Part shown: positions 1 through 5,659 of the stretch, piece after piece
Position numbering within the stretch: position 1 is the first letter of the stretch
Layout: the number at the start of each line of letters is the position of its first letter
Source: an uncultured Oscillospiraceae bacterium
Lineage (GTDB): Bacteria > Bacillota > Clostridia > Oscillospirales > Oscillospiraceae
Length of the DNA: 12,380 nt
Direction of reading: 5' to 3'
Assembly (NCBI GenBank): GCA_944385065.1
Contig: CALWVX010000029.1
Location: 1-12,380, forward strand
Position numbers and translations under genes: made by a program
The notes under the pieces: generated by a model
Told to the model about the DNA's origin: nothing
Database searches by the model: none
The model's input: the letters and a program-made list of their open reading frames with translations, nothing else

Positions 1-1305
1 CACTTCACCGGCGACTTCAACGCCATCGGCATCGCCAACAACCTGATGTCCGCCATGATCGACAACCACATCCAGCAGGGCAACGCCCTGGACATCGACG
101 TGCGCAACATCCCCTGGAAGCGCGTCGTGGACATGAACGACCGCCAGCTGCGCCACATCGTCTGCGGCCTGGGCGGCAAGGCCTCCGGCGTGCCCCGTGA
201 GGACGGCTTCGACATCGTGGTGGCCTCCGAGATCATGGCCGTGCTGTGCCTGTCCACCGGTCTGGCCGACATGAAGGCCCGTCTGGCCAAGATGGTCGTC
301 GCCTACAACCGCGCCGGCGAGCCCATCACCGCCCATGACCTGAAGGCCGAGGGCGCCATGGCCGCCGTCCTGAAGGACGCCATCAAGCCCAACCTGGTCC
401 AGACTCTGGAGCACACCCCCGCCTTCATCCACGGCGGCCCCTTCGCCAATATCGCCCACGGCTGCAACTCCATCCAGGCCACTGAGACCGCTATGAAGCT
501 CAGCGAGTACACCGTCACCGAGGCCGGCTTCGCCGCCGACCTGGGCGCCGAGAAGTTCCTGGACATCAAGTGCCGCGCCGGCGGGTTCCACCCCGACGCC
601 GTGGTCATCGTGGCCACCGTCCGCGCCCTGAAGTATCACGGCGGCGTGCCCAAGGCCGACCTGAACAACGAGAACCTGGAGGCTCTGGAGAAGGGCCTGC
701 CCAACCTGCTGCAGCACGTGGACAACGTGAAGAACGTCTACGGCCTGCCCTGCGTGGTGGCCATCAACGCCTTCCCCACCGACACCGAGGCCGAGCTGAA
801 GCTGGTGGAGGAGAAGTGCAAGGAGCAGGGCGTCAACGTCCGTCTGTCCGAGGTCTGGGCCAAGGGCGGCGAGGGCGGCCGCGCGCTGGCCGAGGAGGTT
901 GTCCGCCTGTGCGAGCAGGAGAGCAGCGACAGCTTCAAGTTCGTCTATGAGCTGGACTCCACCATCGAGGAGAAGCTGAACGCCATCGCCACCAAGGTCT
1001 ACCGGGCCGACGGCGTGGTGCTGACCGCGGACGCCAAGAAGCAGGTCAAGCAGCTGACTGAGATGGGCTTTGACAAGATGCCCATCTGCATGGCCAAGAC
1101 TCAGTTCTCCTTCTCCGACGACGCCTCCAAGCTGGGCGCTCCCCGCGGCTTCAAGATCACCGTGCGCGAGGTGAAGGTGAATGCCGGCGCCGGCTTCCTG
1201 GTGGCCAAGACCGGCAACATCATGACCATGCCCGGCCTGCCCAAGGTTCCCGCCGCTGAGCGGATCGACATCGACGAGAACGGCAAGATCACCGGTCTGT
1301 TCTAA
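1..1305 (+). CDS. fhs: formate-tetrahydrofolate ligase, 5'-truncated by the window edge
   Basis: This enzyme joins formate to tetrahydrofolate with ATP, giving 10-formyl-THF in the cytoplasm. It can run in reverse to make ATP when one-carbon units are in excess. The frame is open from base 1 and gives 434 residues. The family is normally about 555 residues, so roughly 120 N-terminal residues, including the P-loop, lie outside the window. The fragment opens with the family motif HFTGDFNAIGIANNL and continues with VDMNDRQLR, GLGGKASGVPREDGFDI, HGGPFANIAHGCNS and TEAGFAADLGAEKF. It ends in the usual tail PGLPKVPAAERIDIDENG. Codons are almost all C- or G-ending, as in highly expressed genes. The last 76 bp are repeated downstream at 1439-1514. 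The gene converges on the lrp-hut operon, which fits use of one-carbon units from histidine breakdown (inference). Confidence 0.97.
   Translation, partial: HFTGDFNAIGIANNLMSAMIDNHIQQGNALDIDVRNIPWKRVVDMNDRQLRHIVCGLGGKASGVPREDGFDIVVASEIMAVLCLSTGLADMKARLAKMVVAYNRAGEPITAHDLKAEGAMAAVLKDAIKPNLVQTLEHTPAFIHGGPFANIAHGCNSIQATETAMKLSEYTVTEAGFAADLGAEKFLDIKCRAGGFHPDAVVIVATVRALKYHGGVPKADLNNENLEALEKGLPNLLQHVDNVKNVYGLPCVVAINAFPTDTEAELKLVEEKCKEQGVNVRLSEVWAKGGEGGRALAEEVVRLCEQESSDSFKFVYELDSTIEEKLNAIATKVYRADGVVLTADAKKQVKQLTEMGFDKMPICMAKTQFSFSDDASKLGAPRGFKITVREVKVNAGAGFLVAKTGNIMTMPGLPKVPAAERIDIDENGKITGLF
1230..1305 (+). repeat. fhs 3'-end repeat, copy 1 (joined to the gene)
   Basis: These are the last 76 bp of fhs, encoding the C-terminal 24 residues and the stop. 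The segment matches 1439-1514 at 73 of 76 positions with a constant offset of 209. The differences are at 1286 (A against G, Lys to Arg), 1296 (T against C, synonymous) and 1304 (TAA against TGA). Identity stops abruptly on both sides. Confidence 0.95.
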
Positions 1306-1438
1306 GTCGGCCGGACATGGTCCCGGGTCCCCGCCGCGGGCCCAGCGAGAGCGGGCCGCGGTGGGAAAGGAGGAGCAGCGGAGTGATCGAGCTCCCGCGC
1401 CTGCGCGGGAGCGAGAGATACCAAGCTTGCGACGACGC
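1306..1438 (+). other. GC-rich structured insert between the two fhs tails
   Basis: This 133-bp segment has no match elsewhere in the window. It can form two strong hairpins. The first pairs 1330-1343 with 1353-1365, about 13 pairs with one G-T pair and one bulged G, around a loop at 1344-1352. The second is a perfect 9-bp stem, 1391-1399 with 1404-1412, with a CCTG loop. The octamer AGCGAGAG occurs twice, in the first loop (1344-1351) and at the 3' edge of the second stem (1410-1417). GGCCGG at 1309-1314 is complementary to CCGGCC at 1441-1446. It could be a remnant of a mobile element or a structured RNA; I recognise no named RNA family. Confidence 0.6.
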
Positions 1439-1514
1439 GCCCGGCCTGCCCAAGGTTCCCGCCGCTGAGCGGATCGACATCGACGAGAACGGCAGGATCA
1501 CCGGCCTGTTCTGA
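1383..1514 (+). CDS. possible 43-residue ORF ending in the fhs C-terminal tail
   Basis: A GTG at 1383 lies 9 nt after a perfect ribosome binding site, AAAGGAGG at 1366-1373. The frame runs into copy 2 of the fhs tail in the same reading frame as fhs. The product would have about 19 new residues (starting VIELPRLRG) followed by 24 residues nearly identical to the fhs C-terminus, ending at TGA 1512-1514. An ATG at 1317 is in the same frame but has no binding site. It has no recognisable domain. It may be translated, or it may be a chance result of the duplication; the well-placed binding site is the only positive evidence. Confidence 0.3.
   Translation: MIELPRLRGSERYQACDDAPGLPKVPAAERIDIDENGRITGLF
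1439..1514 (+). repeat. fhs 3'-end repeat, copy 2 (detached)
   Basis: This is a second copy of the fhs tail, 133 bp after the fhs stop codon. All three differences from copy 1 keep the coding sense: one conservative replacement, one silent change and one stop-for-stop swap. That suggests the copy diverged while still the end of a working fhs gene. A genomic element that integrated at the 3' end of fhs and was later lost would leave this pattern. A simple tandem duplication plus insertion is the alternative. Confidence 0.93.
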
Positions 1515-1562
1515 TCGTCTGACGTCCTGATTGTATCGTTCTGGAAGGATTTCCCTCTCTAA

Positions 1563-1605
1563 CCGCCCGGTCGAGCGCTGTGCGCCCGGCCGGGCGGCCT
1601 TTTTG
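1563..1605 (+). terminator. rho-independent terminator after fhs
   Basis: The stem CCGCCCGG (1563-1570) pairs with CCGGGCGG (1590-1597), and CCTTTTTG follows. The loop is 19 nt and has an inner GCGC pairing. It lies after the second fhs tail copy, so the fhs transcript would include the structured insert. Confidence 0.75.
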
Positions 1606-1630
1606 CCTTCCGGCCCGGTTCCATGACATG

Positions 1631-1666
1631 AAAGCCCCTCCGGCTCTTCGCCGGAGGGGCTTTTTG
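1631..1666. terminator. terminator between convergent fhs and lrp
   Basis: A perfect 14-bp stem pairs 1631-1644 with 1650-1663 around a 5-nt loop, with a five-T run on the plus strand. On the minus strand it begins just after the lrp stop and has only three Ts, so it is strong for plus-strand transcripts and weaker for the hut-lrp transcript. Confidence 0.8.
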
Positions 1667-1679
1667 AAAACCGTTCCGC

Positions 1680-2123
1680 TTATTTTTCCCCGGGAATGGG
1701 GATGTCCTTGGCGTCAAAGTAGGTCTTCAGAGCCACGGAGGTCTGAGAGTCGCCATACTGCTTGATGGCGCTCAGCAGGGCCTCCAGCTCCTGAGTCCCC
1801 TGGACGGCAAACCGGAGCACGGCGTTGAACACCCCGATGGTGTGGTAGTGGGCGATGATCGCCGGATGCTTCTGACAGAAGAGACAGAAGTCGTTATACT
1901 TCTCAGGCTCCGGCGCCACCATGATGAAGCCGGTCATGTTGTAGTTCAGCCGCTCCCGGTCCACCTCGATCCGGTAGGTGCGGATGATCCCCTGCTCTTC
2001 CAGGCGGCGGGTGCGCTCGGAGACAGCGGGAGCGGTGAGGCCGACCTGATCGCCGATGCTCTTCAACGTGGCCCGGCTGTCCCGCTGCAGGATGTTCAGG
2101 ATCTGATAGTCGGTGCGATCCAT
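1680..2123 (-). CDS. Lrp/AsnC-family transcriptional regulator
   Basis: This is a 147-residue DNA-binding regulator of the Lrp/AsnC class, the normal length for the family. The N-terminus starts MDRTDYQILNILQRDSR, the typical first helix. A winged helix-turn-helix follows at about residues 20-46 (TLKSIGDQVGLTAPAVSERT), then an effector-binding alpha/beta (RAM) domain at about 66-147. Such proteins form octamers or dimers that sense amino acids. The ATG at 2123 is preceded by AAAGGAGAG in the 22-bp gap after hutI, so it is translated from the hut transcript. Its place as the last gene of hutU-hutI-lrp suggests it controls histidine breakdown, perhaps sensing histidine, urocanate or glutamate (inference). 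Confidence 0.9.
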   Translation of the reverse strand: MDRTDYQILNILQRDSRATLKSIGDQVGLTAPAVSERTRRLEEQGIIRTYRIEVDRERLNYNMTGFIMVAPEPEKYNDFCLFCQKHPAIIAHYHTIGVFNAVLRFAVQGTQELEALLSAIKQYGDSQTSVALKTYFDAKDIPIPGEK

Positions 2124-2145
2124 GGGGCTCTCCTTTCTCTGCCGG

Positions 2146-3375
2146 TTAACGGACGATGACGCCCTTTTTGATGACGCCGCGGGTCAGGTTGCTGCCCACC
2201 CGATAGCAGATATAGTCCAGGTCGGGGGCGTCCCAGATCACCAGATCGGCCTGCTTGCCCGGCTCCACCGAGCCCACCTTGTCCGCCAGATCAATGGCGG
2301 CGGCGGCGTTGAGGGTGACGGCGGTGAGCACCTCCTCGGGGGTGAGGCGGTACTTCAGGCAGCCCAGATTGATGACGAACTGCAGGTTCAGGCAGGGGCA
2401 GGAACCGGGGTTGAAGTCGGTGGCCATGGCCACCGCCACGCCGGCGTTCACCATATCCCGGGCGGGAGCGAAGGTGGAGCCCAGGTTGAAGCTGGTGGCG
2501 GGCAGCAGGCAGGCGACCACGTTGCCCCTGGCCATGCTGGCGATGCCCTCGGGGGGGCAGACGATCAGGTGCTCGGCGGAGATGGCGCCGATCTCCCCGG
2601 CCAGCTGGGAGCCGCCGATGGCCTCGATCTCGTCGGCGTGGATCTTGGGCCGCAGGCCGTATTTCAGACCGGCCTCCAGCACCTGCCGGGCCTCCTCCAC
2701 CGAGAAGGTGTCGGCCTCGCAGAACACGTCGCAGAACCGGGCGATGCCCTGCTCCTTCACCGCGGGCATCATCTCTTCGCACACCAGGCGGATATATTCG
2801 GCCCGGTTGTCCTTGTACTCGGCGGGGACCAGATGGGCGCCCATGAAGGTGGCAACCACGTCCATGGGGTGCTCCTCCTGGAGCCGGCGGATGGCCCGCA
2901 GCTGCTTGAGCTCATGCTCCAGAGCCAGACCGTAGCCGCTCTTGGCCTCGCAGGTGGTCACGCCGAAGGACATCATCTCGTCCAGGGCCTTGGCGGCCTT
3001 GGCGGTCAGCTCCTCCTCGGTGGCGCTGCGGGTGGCGTTGGTGGTGGACTGGATGCCGCCGCCGGCGTTCTGAATCTCCAGATAGGTCTTGCCGTGGAGC
3101 TTCAGACCCAGCTCGTTCTGGCGCCAGCCGCCGAAGATCAGGTGGGTGTGGGCGTCCACCAGACCGGGGGTGACCAGGCTGCCCTGGGCGTCCACCACCT
3201 GGGCGGCCTCGACGGCGGGGGCGGGGCCGGTGCCCACCTGGGAGATCAGCCCGTCCTCGCACAGGACCCAGGCGTCTTTCCAAATCTGGATCTCTCCCTG
3301 CTCGGCGCCCTTTTTGGGGCCTTTGCCCAGGGGGGTGGCCAGCATTCCGATGTTGGTCAGCAGAAGTTTGGACAT
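2146..3375 (-). CDS. hutI: imidazolonepropionase
   Basis: HutI hydrolyses 4-imidazolone-5-propionate to N-formimino-glutamate, the third step of histidine breakdown, in the cytoplasm. The 409-residue protein has the amidohydrolase fold. Metal-binding HTH is at residues 76-78 in VDAHTHLIFGG. AKSGYGL is near 144, MGAHLVP near 178, CDVFCEADTFSVEEA near 215, IHADEI with the metal ligand H246, SAEHL with H269, and ATDFNPGSCPC with the catalytic D320. I chose the ATG at 3375 because AAAGGAAG lies 8 nt before it. An in-frame ATG ten codons upstream (3405) lacks a site and would fall inside the intercistronic hairpin. It follows hutU by 79 bp and precedes lrp by 22 bp. Confidence 0.97.
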   Translation of the reverse strand: MSKLLLTNIGMLATPLGKGPKKGAEQGEIQIWKDAWVLCEDGLISQVGTGPAPAVEAAQVVDAQGSLVTPGLVDAHTHLIFGGWRQNELGLKLHGKTYLEIQNAGGGIQSTTNATRSATEEELTAKAAKALDEMMSFGVTTCEAKSGYGLALEHELKQLRAIRRLQEEHPMDVVATFMGAHLVPAEYKDNRAEYIRLVCEEMMPAVKEQGIARFCDVFCEADTFSVEEARQVLEAGLKYGLRPKIHADEIEAIGGSQLAGEIGAISAEHLIVCPPEGIASMARGNVVACLLPATSFNLGSTFAPARDMVNAGVAVAMATDFNPGSCPCLNLQFVINLGCLKYRLTPEEVLTAVTLNAAAAIDLADKVGSVEPGKQADLVIWDAPDLDYICYRVGSNLTRGVIKKGVIVR

Positions 3376-3402
3376 GGGAACCACTTCCTTTCTGTATTGC
3401 CA

Positions 3403-3432
3403 CAAGCGGGGGCGCAGAAACGCCCCCGCTTG
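3403..3432 (-). promoter_or_regulatory. intercistronic hairpin between hutU and hutI
   Basis: A perfect 12-bp stem, CAAGCGGGGGCG with CGCCCCCGCTTG, encloses a 6-nt loop at 3415-3420. On the hut (minus) strand no U-run follows it, so it is unlikely to be a full terminator. It sits between the hutU stop and the hutI binding site, where such stems often stabilise the upstream message or tune relative expression (inference). Confidence 0.7.
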
Positions 3433-3454
3433 GTTTTCATGTTGATGGAAGAAC

Positions 3455-5470
3455 TCAGCCCTCCACGGACTTCAGAGCCTTCTCCACCATGGCCTCGTCG
3501 GCCAGGTAGGGCAGGGTGATGTGGTCGTGGCCCTCGTACAGCTTGTTGTACTCGGCAGCCGTGGACAGCGCGTTCTCGTTGCGGGCCCAGGCACGGCGGG
3601 AAACACCCACCATGGTGTCCCAGGGCATGGCCATCTTCAGGATGTTGTCCACCCGCTCGGAGCCGTCCAGCACCATGCCGAAGCCGCCGTTGATGGCGTT
3701 GCCGATACCGGTGCCGCCGCCGTTGTGCAGGGCGATGTAGCTCATGCCGCGGGCAGCGTTGCCGGCGTAGCACTGGGTGGCCATCTCGGCCATGATGTTG
3801 GAGCCGTCCTTGATGTTGGAGGTCTCACGGAAGGGGGCGTCGGTTCCGCCGGTGTCGTGGTGGTCGCGGCCCAGGATGACGGGGCCGATCTCGCCGTTGC
3901 GGACCATCTCGTTGAACTTCAGAGCGATGTTCATGCGGCCCAGAGCGTCCTGATACAGGATACGGCACTGGGTGCCCACCACCAGCTTGTTCTTCTTGGC
4001 GTCCCGGACCCAGACATAGTTGTCATAGTCCTGATAGCGGCGGTTGTGGGCCTTGATATACTCGGCGGCGGCGGCATCGGTCTTGTCCAGGTCCTCGGGG
4101 TTCCGGGACAGGCAGCACCAGCGGAAGGGGCCGTAGCCGAAGTCGAACAGGCAGGGACCCAGGATGTCTTCCACGTAGGAGGGGAAGATGAAGCCGTCCA
4201 GGTCGTTCTCGCCGTTCTTGCAGATGCTCTTGACGCCGGTGTCGTACACGGCCTTCAGGAAGCTGTTGCCGTAGTCGAAGAAGTAGGTCCCCCGCTCGTG
4301 GAGCTTGCAGATCATCTCATAGTGGTGCTGCAGGGTCTTGTCCACCAGCTTGGCGAAGCCCTCGGGATCCTTGTCCAGCATCTCAGTGCGCTGCTCGAAG
4401 GTCAGGCCCTGGGGGCAGTAGCCGCCGTCATAGGGCACGTGGCAGGAGGTCTGGTCGGAGAGCAGGTCCACGTGGATGTTGTTGTCGTACAGGTACTCCA
4501 GCAGATCCACCACGTTGCCGTGATAGGCCACGGCGCAGGGCTCCTTCTTCTCCATGTGCTCCTTGGCGATGGCCCAGGCCTCGTCCAGGCTGTCGGTGCG
4601 GTGGCTGACCCAGCCCTGGGTGTACCGGGTGTCGATGCGGGAGTCGTCCACCTCGGCGATGATGGAGGCGGCGCCGGCGATCTCAGCGGCCTTGCCCTGG
4701 GCGCCGGACATGCCGCCCAGACCGGCGGACACAAACAGGCGGCCGGCCAGGTTGCCGTCCTGGGGGATGCCCAGCTTCAGACGGCCGGCGTTGAGCAGAG
4801 TGTTGAAGGTGCCGTGGACGATGCCCTGGGGCCCGATGTACATCCAGCCGCCGGCGGTCATCTGTCCGTAGTTGGCCACGCCCAGGGCGGCGGCCCGGTT
4901 GAAGTTCTTCTGGTCGTCGAAGGTGCCCACCATCAGACCGTTGGTGATGATGACACGGGGAGCCAGCTTGTGGCTGTGGAACAGGCCCAGGGGGTGGCCG
5001 GACATGACCACCAGGGTCTGCTCGTCGGTCAGGACCTCCAGGTACTTCTTGATCAGGCGGTACTGCATCCAGTTCTGGCAGACCTGACCGGTCTCGCCGT
5101 AGGTGACCAGCTCATAGGGGTACAGGGCCACGTCGAAGTCCAGGTTGTTGTCGATCATGACCTGGATGGCCCGGCCCTCGATGCAGGCGCCCTTGTACTC
5201 GTCGATGGGCTTGCCGTACAGCTTGCCGGCGGGGCGGAAGCGGTAGCCGTAGATGCGGCCGTGCTCCTCCAGCTCCTGGGCGAACTCCTTGGCCATCTGC
5301 TCGTGATGGTCGGGGTGGATGTAGCGCAGGGCGTTCTTGATGGCCAGGATCTTGTCAGACTCGCTCAGGTGGCTCTCACGGCGGGGAGCGCGGCGGTACT
5401 GGGGATCAAACTGGGGATACTCCGGCAGATCGTAGTCCAGCTTGATGGTCATGGCATCTGCTGCGTTCAT
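3455..5470 (-). CDS. hutU: urocanate hydratase, long form
   Basis: HutU is the NAD-dependent enzyme that hydrates urocanate to imidazolone propionate, the second step of histidine breakdown. The protein has 671 residues, longer than the roughly 550 of proteobacterial and Bacillus HutU and close to the long form found in some anaerobes and in animals. Visible family motifs are YGQMTAGGWMYIGPQG (201-216), the glycine-rich SAGLGGMSGAQGK (248-260) near the NAD site, SDQTSCHVPYDGGYCP (338-353), FGYGPFRW (444-451), GRDHHDTGGTDAPFRET (534-550) and HNGGGTGIG (582-590). The start at 5470 has AAAGGAGG 7 to 8 nt upstream, so it is preferred over Met7. It is the first gene of hutU-hutI-lrp. No hutH or hutG is in the window. 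Confidence 0.97.
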   Translation of the reverse strand: MNAADAMTIKLDYDLPEYPQFDPQYRRAPRRESHLSESDKILAIKNALRYIHPDHHEQMAKEFAQELEEHGRIYGYRFRPAGKLYGKPIDEYKGACIEGRAIQVMIDNNLDFDVALYPYELVTYGETGQVCQNWMQYRLIKKYLEVLTDEQTLVVMSGHPLGLFHSHKLAPRVIITNGLMVGTFDDQKNFNRAAALGVANYGQMTAGGWMYIGPQGIVHGTFNTLLNAGRLKLGIPQDGNLAGRLFVSAGLGGMSGAQGKAAEIAGAASIIAEVDDSRIDTRYTQGWVSHRTDSLDEAWAIAKEHMEKKEPCAVAYHGNVVDLLEYLYDNNIHVDLLSDQTSCHVPYDGGYCPQGLTFEQRTEMLDKDPEGFAKLVDKTLQHHYEMICKLHERGTYFFDYGNSFLKAVYDTGVKSICKNGENDLDGFIFPSYVEDILGPCLFDFGYGPFRWCCLSRNPEDLDKTDAAAAEYIKAHNRRYQDYDNYVWVRDAKKNKLVVGTQCRILYQDALGRMNIALKFNEMVRNGEIGPVILGRDHHDTGGTDAPFRETSNIKDGSNIMAEMATQCYAGNAARGMSYIALHNGGGTGIGNAINGGFGMVLDGSERVDNILKMAMPWDTMVGVSRRAWARNENALSTAAEYNKLYEGHDHITLPYLADEAMVEKALKSVEG

Positions 5471-5590
5471 GGGAAACTCCTCCTTTTTATTATGTCCAAA
5501 TTCCGTTTAGTGAAAACATCTGAATTTCTTCTGATGTCCTCCTTCTGGCTTGTATTTTATCTCAAATCCGCTAGTAAGGAAAGAACCACT

Positions 5591-5620
5591 ATTGTATATT
5601 TGCGATACTAAAAAAGTATA
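5591..5620 (-). promoter_or_regulatory. possible hut operon promoter and palindromic operator
   Basis: On the minus strand a TACAAT -10 box (5591-5596) lies about 115 nt upstream of hutU. No good -35 box is seen at 17 bp. The expected position is instead covered by a palindrome, ATACT and AGTAT at 5605-5609 and 5615-5619 separated by five A. A weak -35 under a palindrome suits a regulated promoter, possibly an Lrp-type site. The 189-bp gap between yifB and hutU is AT-rich and has no other clear feature. Confidence 0.35.
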
Positions 5621-5659
5621 ACCGGAGAAGGGGCTTCCACCGCGGAGCCGGACAGCGGT

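Noticed and set aside
1309..1365. Resemblance of the insert's 5' end to an HDV-like self-cleaving ribozyme (GGCCGG, then ATGGTCCC and TCCCCGC)
   Set aside because: I could not place the closing P1 strand, a P2 3' strand such as GGGACC, or the catalytic J4/2 segment in the required order. The best CCGGCC partner is at 1441, outside a workable fold.
1420..1428. CCAAGCTTG, similar to cloning-vector polylinkers
   Set aside because: The match is only about nine bases and the flanks do not match any vector that I recall, so chance is the better explanation.
1230..1514. Diversity-generating retroelement template and variable repeats
   Set aside because: The mismatches are not adenine-specific in the detached copy (it has G, C, G), they number only three, and there is no reverse transcriptase gene.
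1317..1514. 65-codon frame from ATG 1317
   Set aside because: No binding site precedes this ATG. The GTG at 1383 in the same frame is the only start with support.
2113..3519. 468-residue plus-strand open frame over hutI
   Set aside because: It is the antisense shadow of hutI; the hutI frame has every metal-site motif.
5495..5524. Nine-codon leader peptide upstream of hutU (starting MFSLNG)
   Set aside because: It has no histidine codons, its nearest binding site is about 18 nt away, and no attenuator hairpin pair is visible.
3521..5611. 696-residue plus-strand open frame
   Set aside because: It is antisense to hutU, has Val/Gly/His-rich low-complexity composition typical of the opposite strand of a GC-rich gene, and has no binding site.
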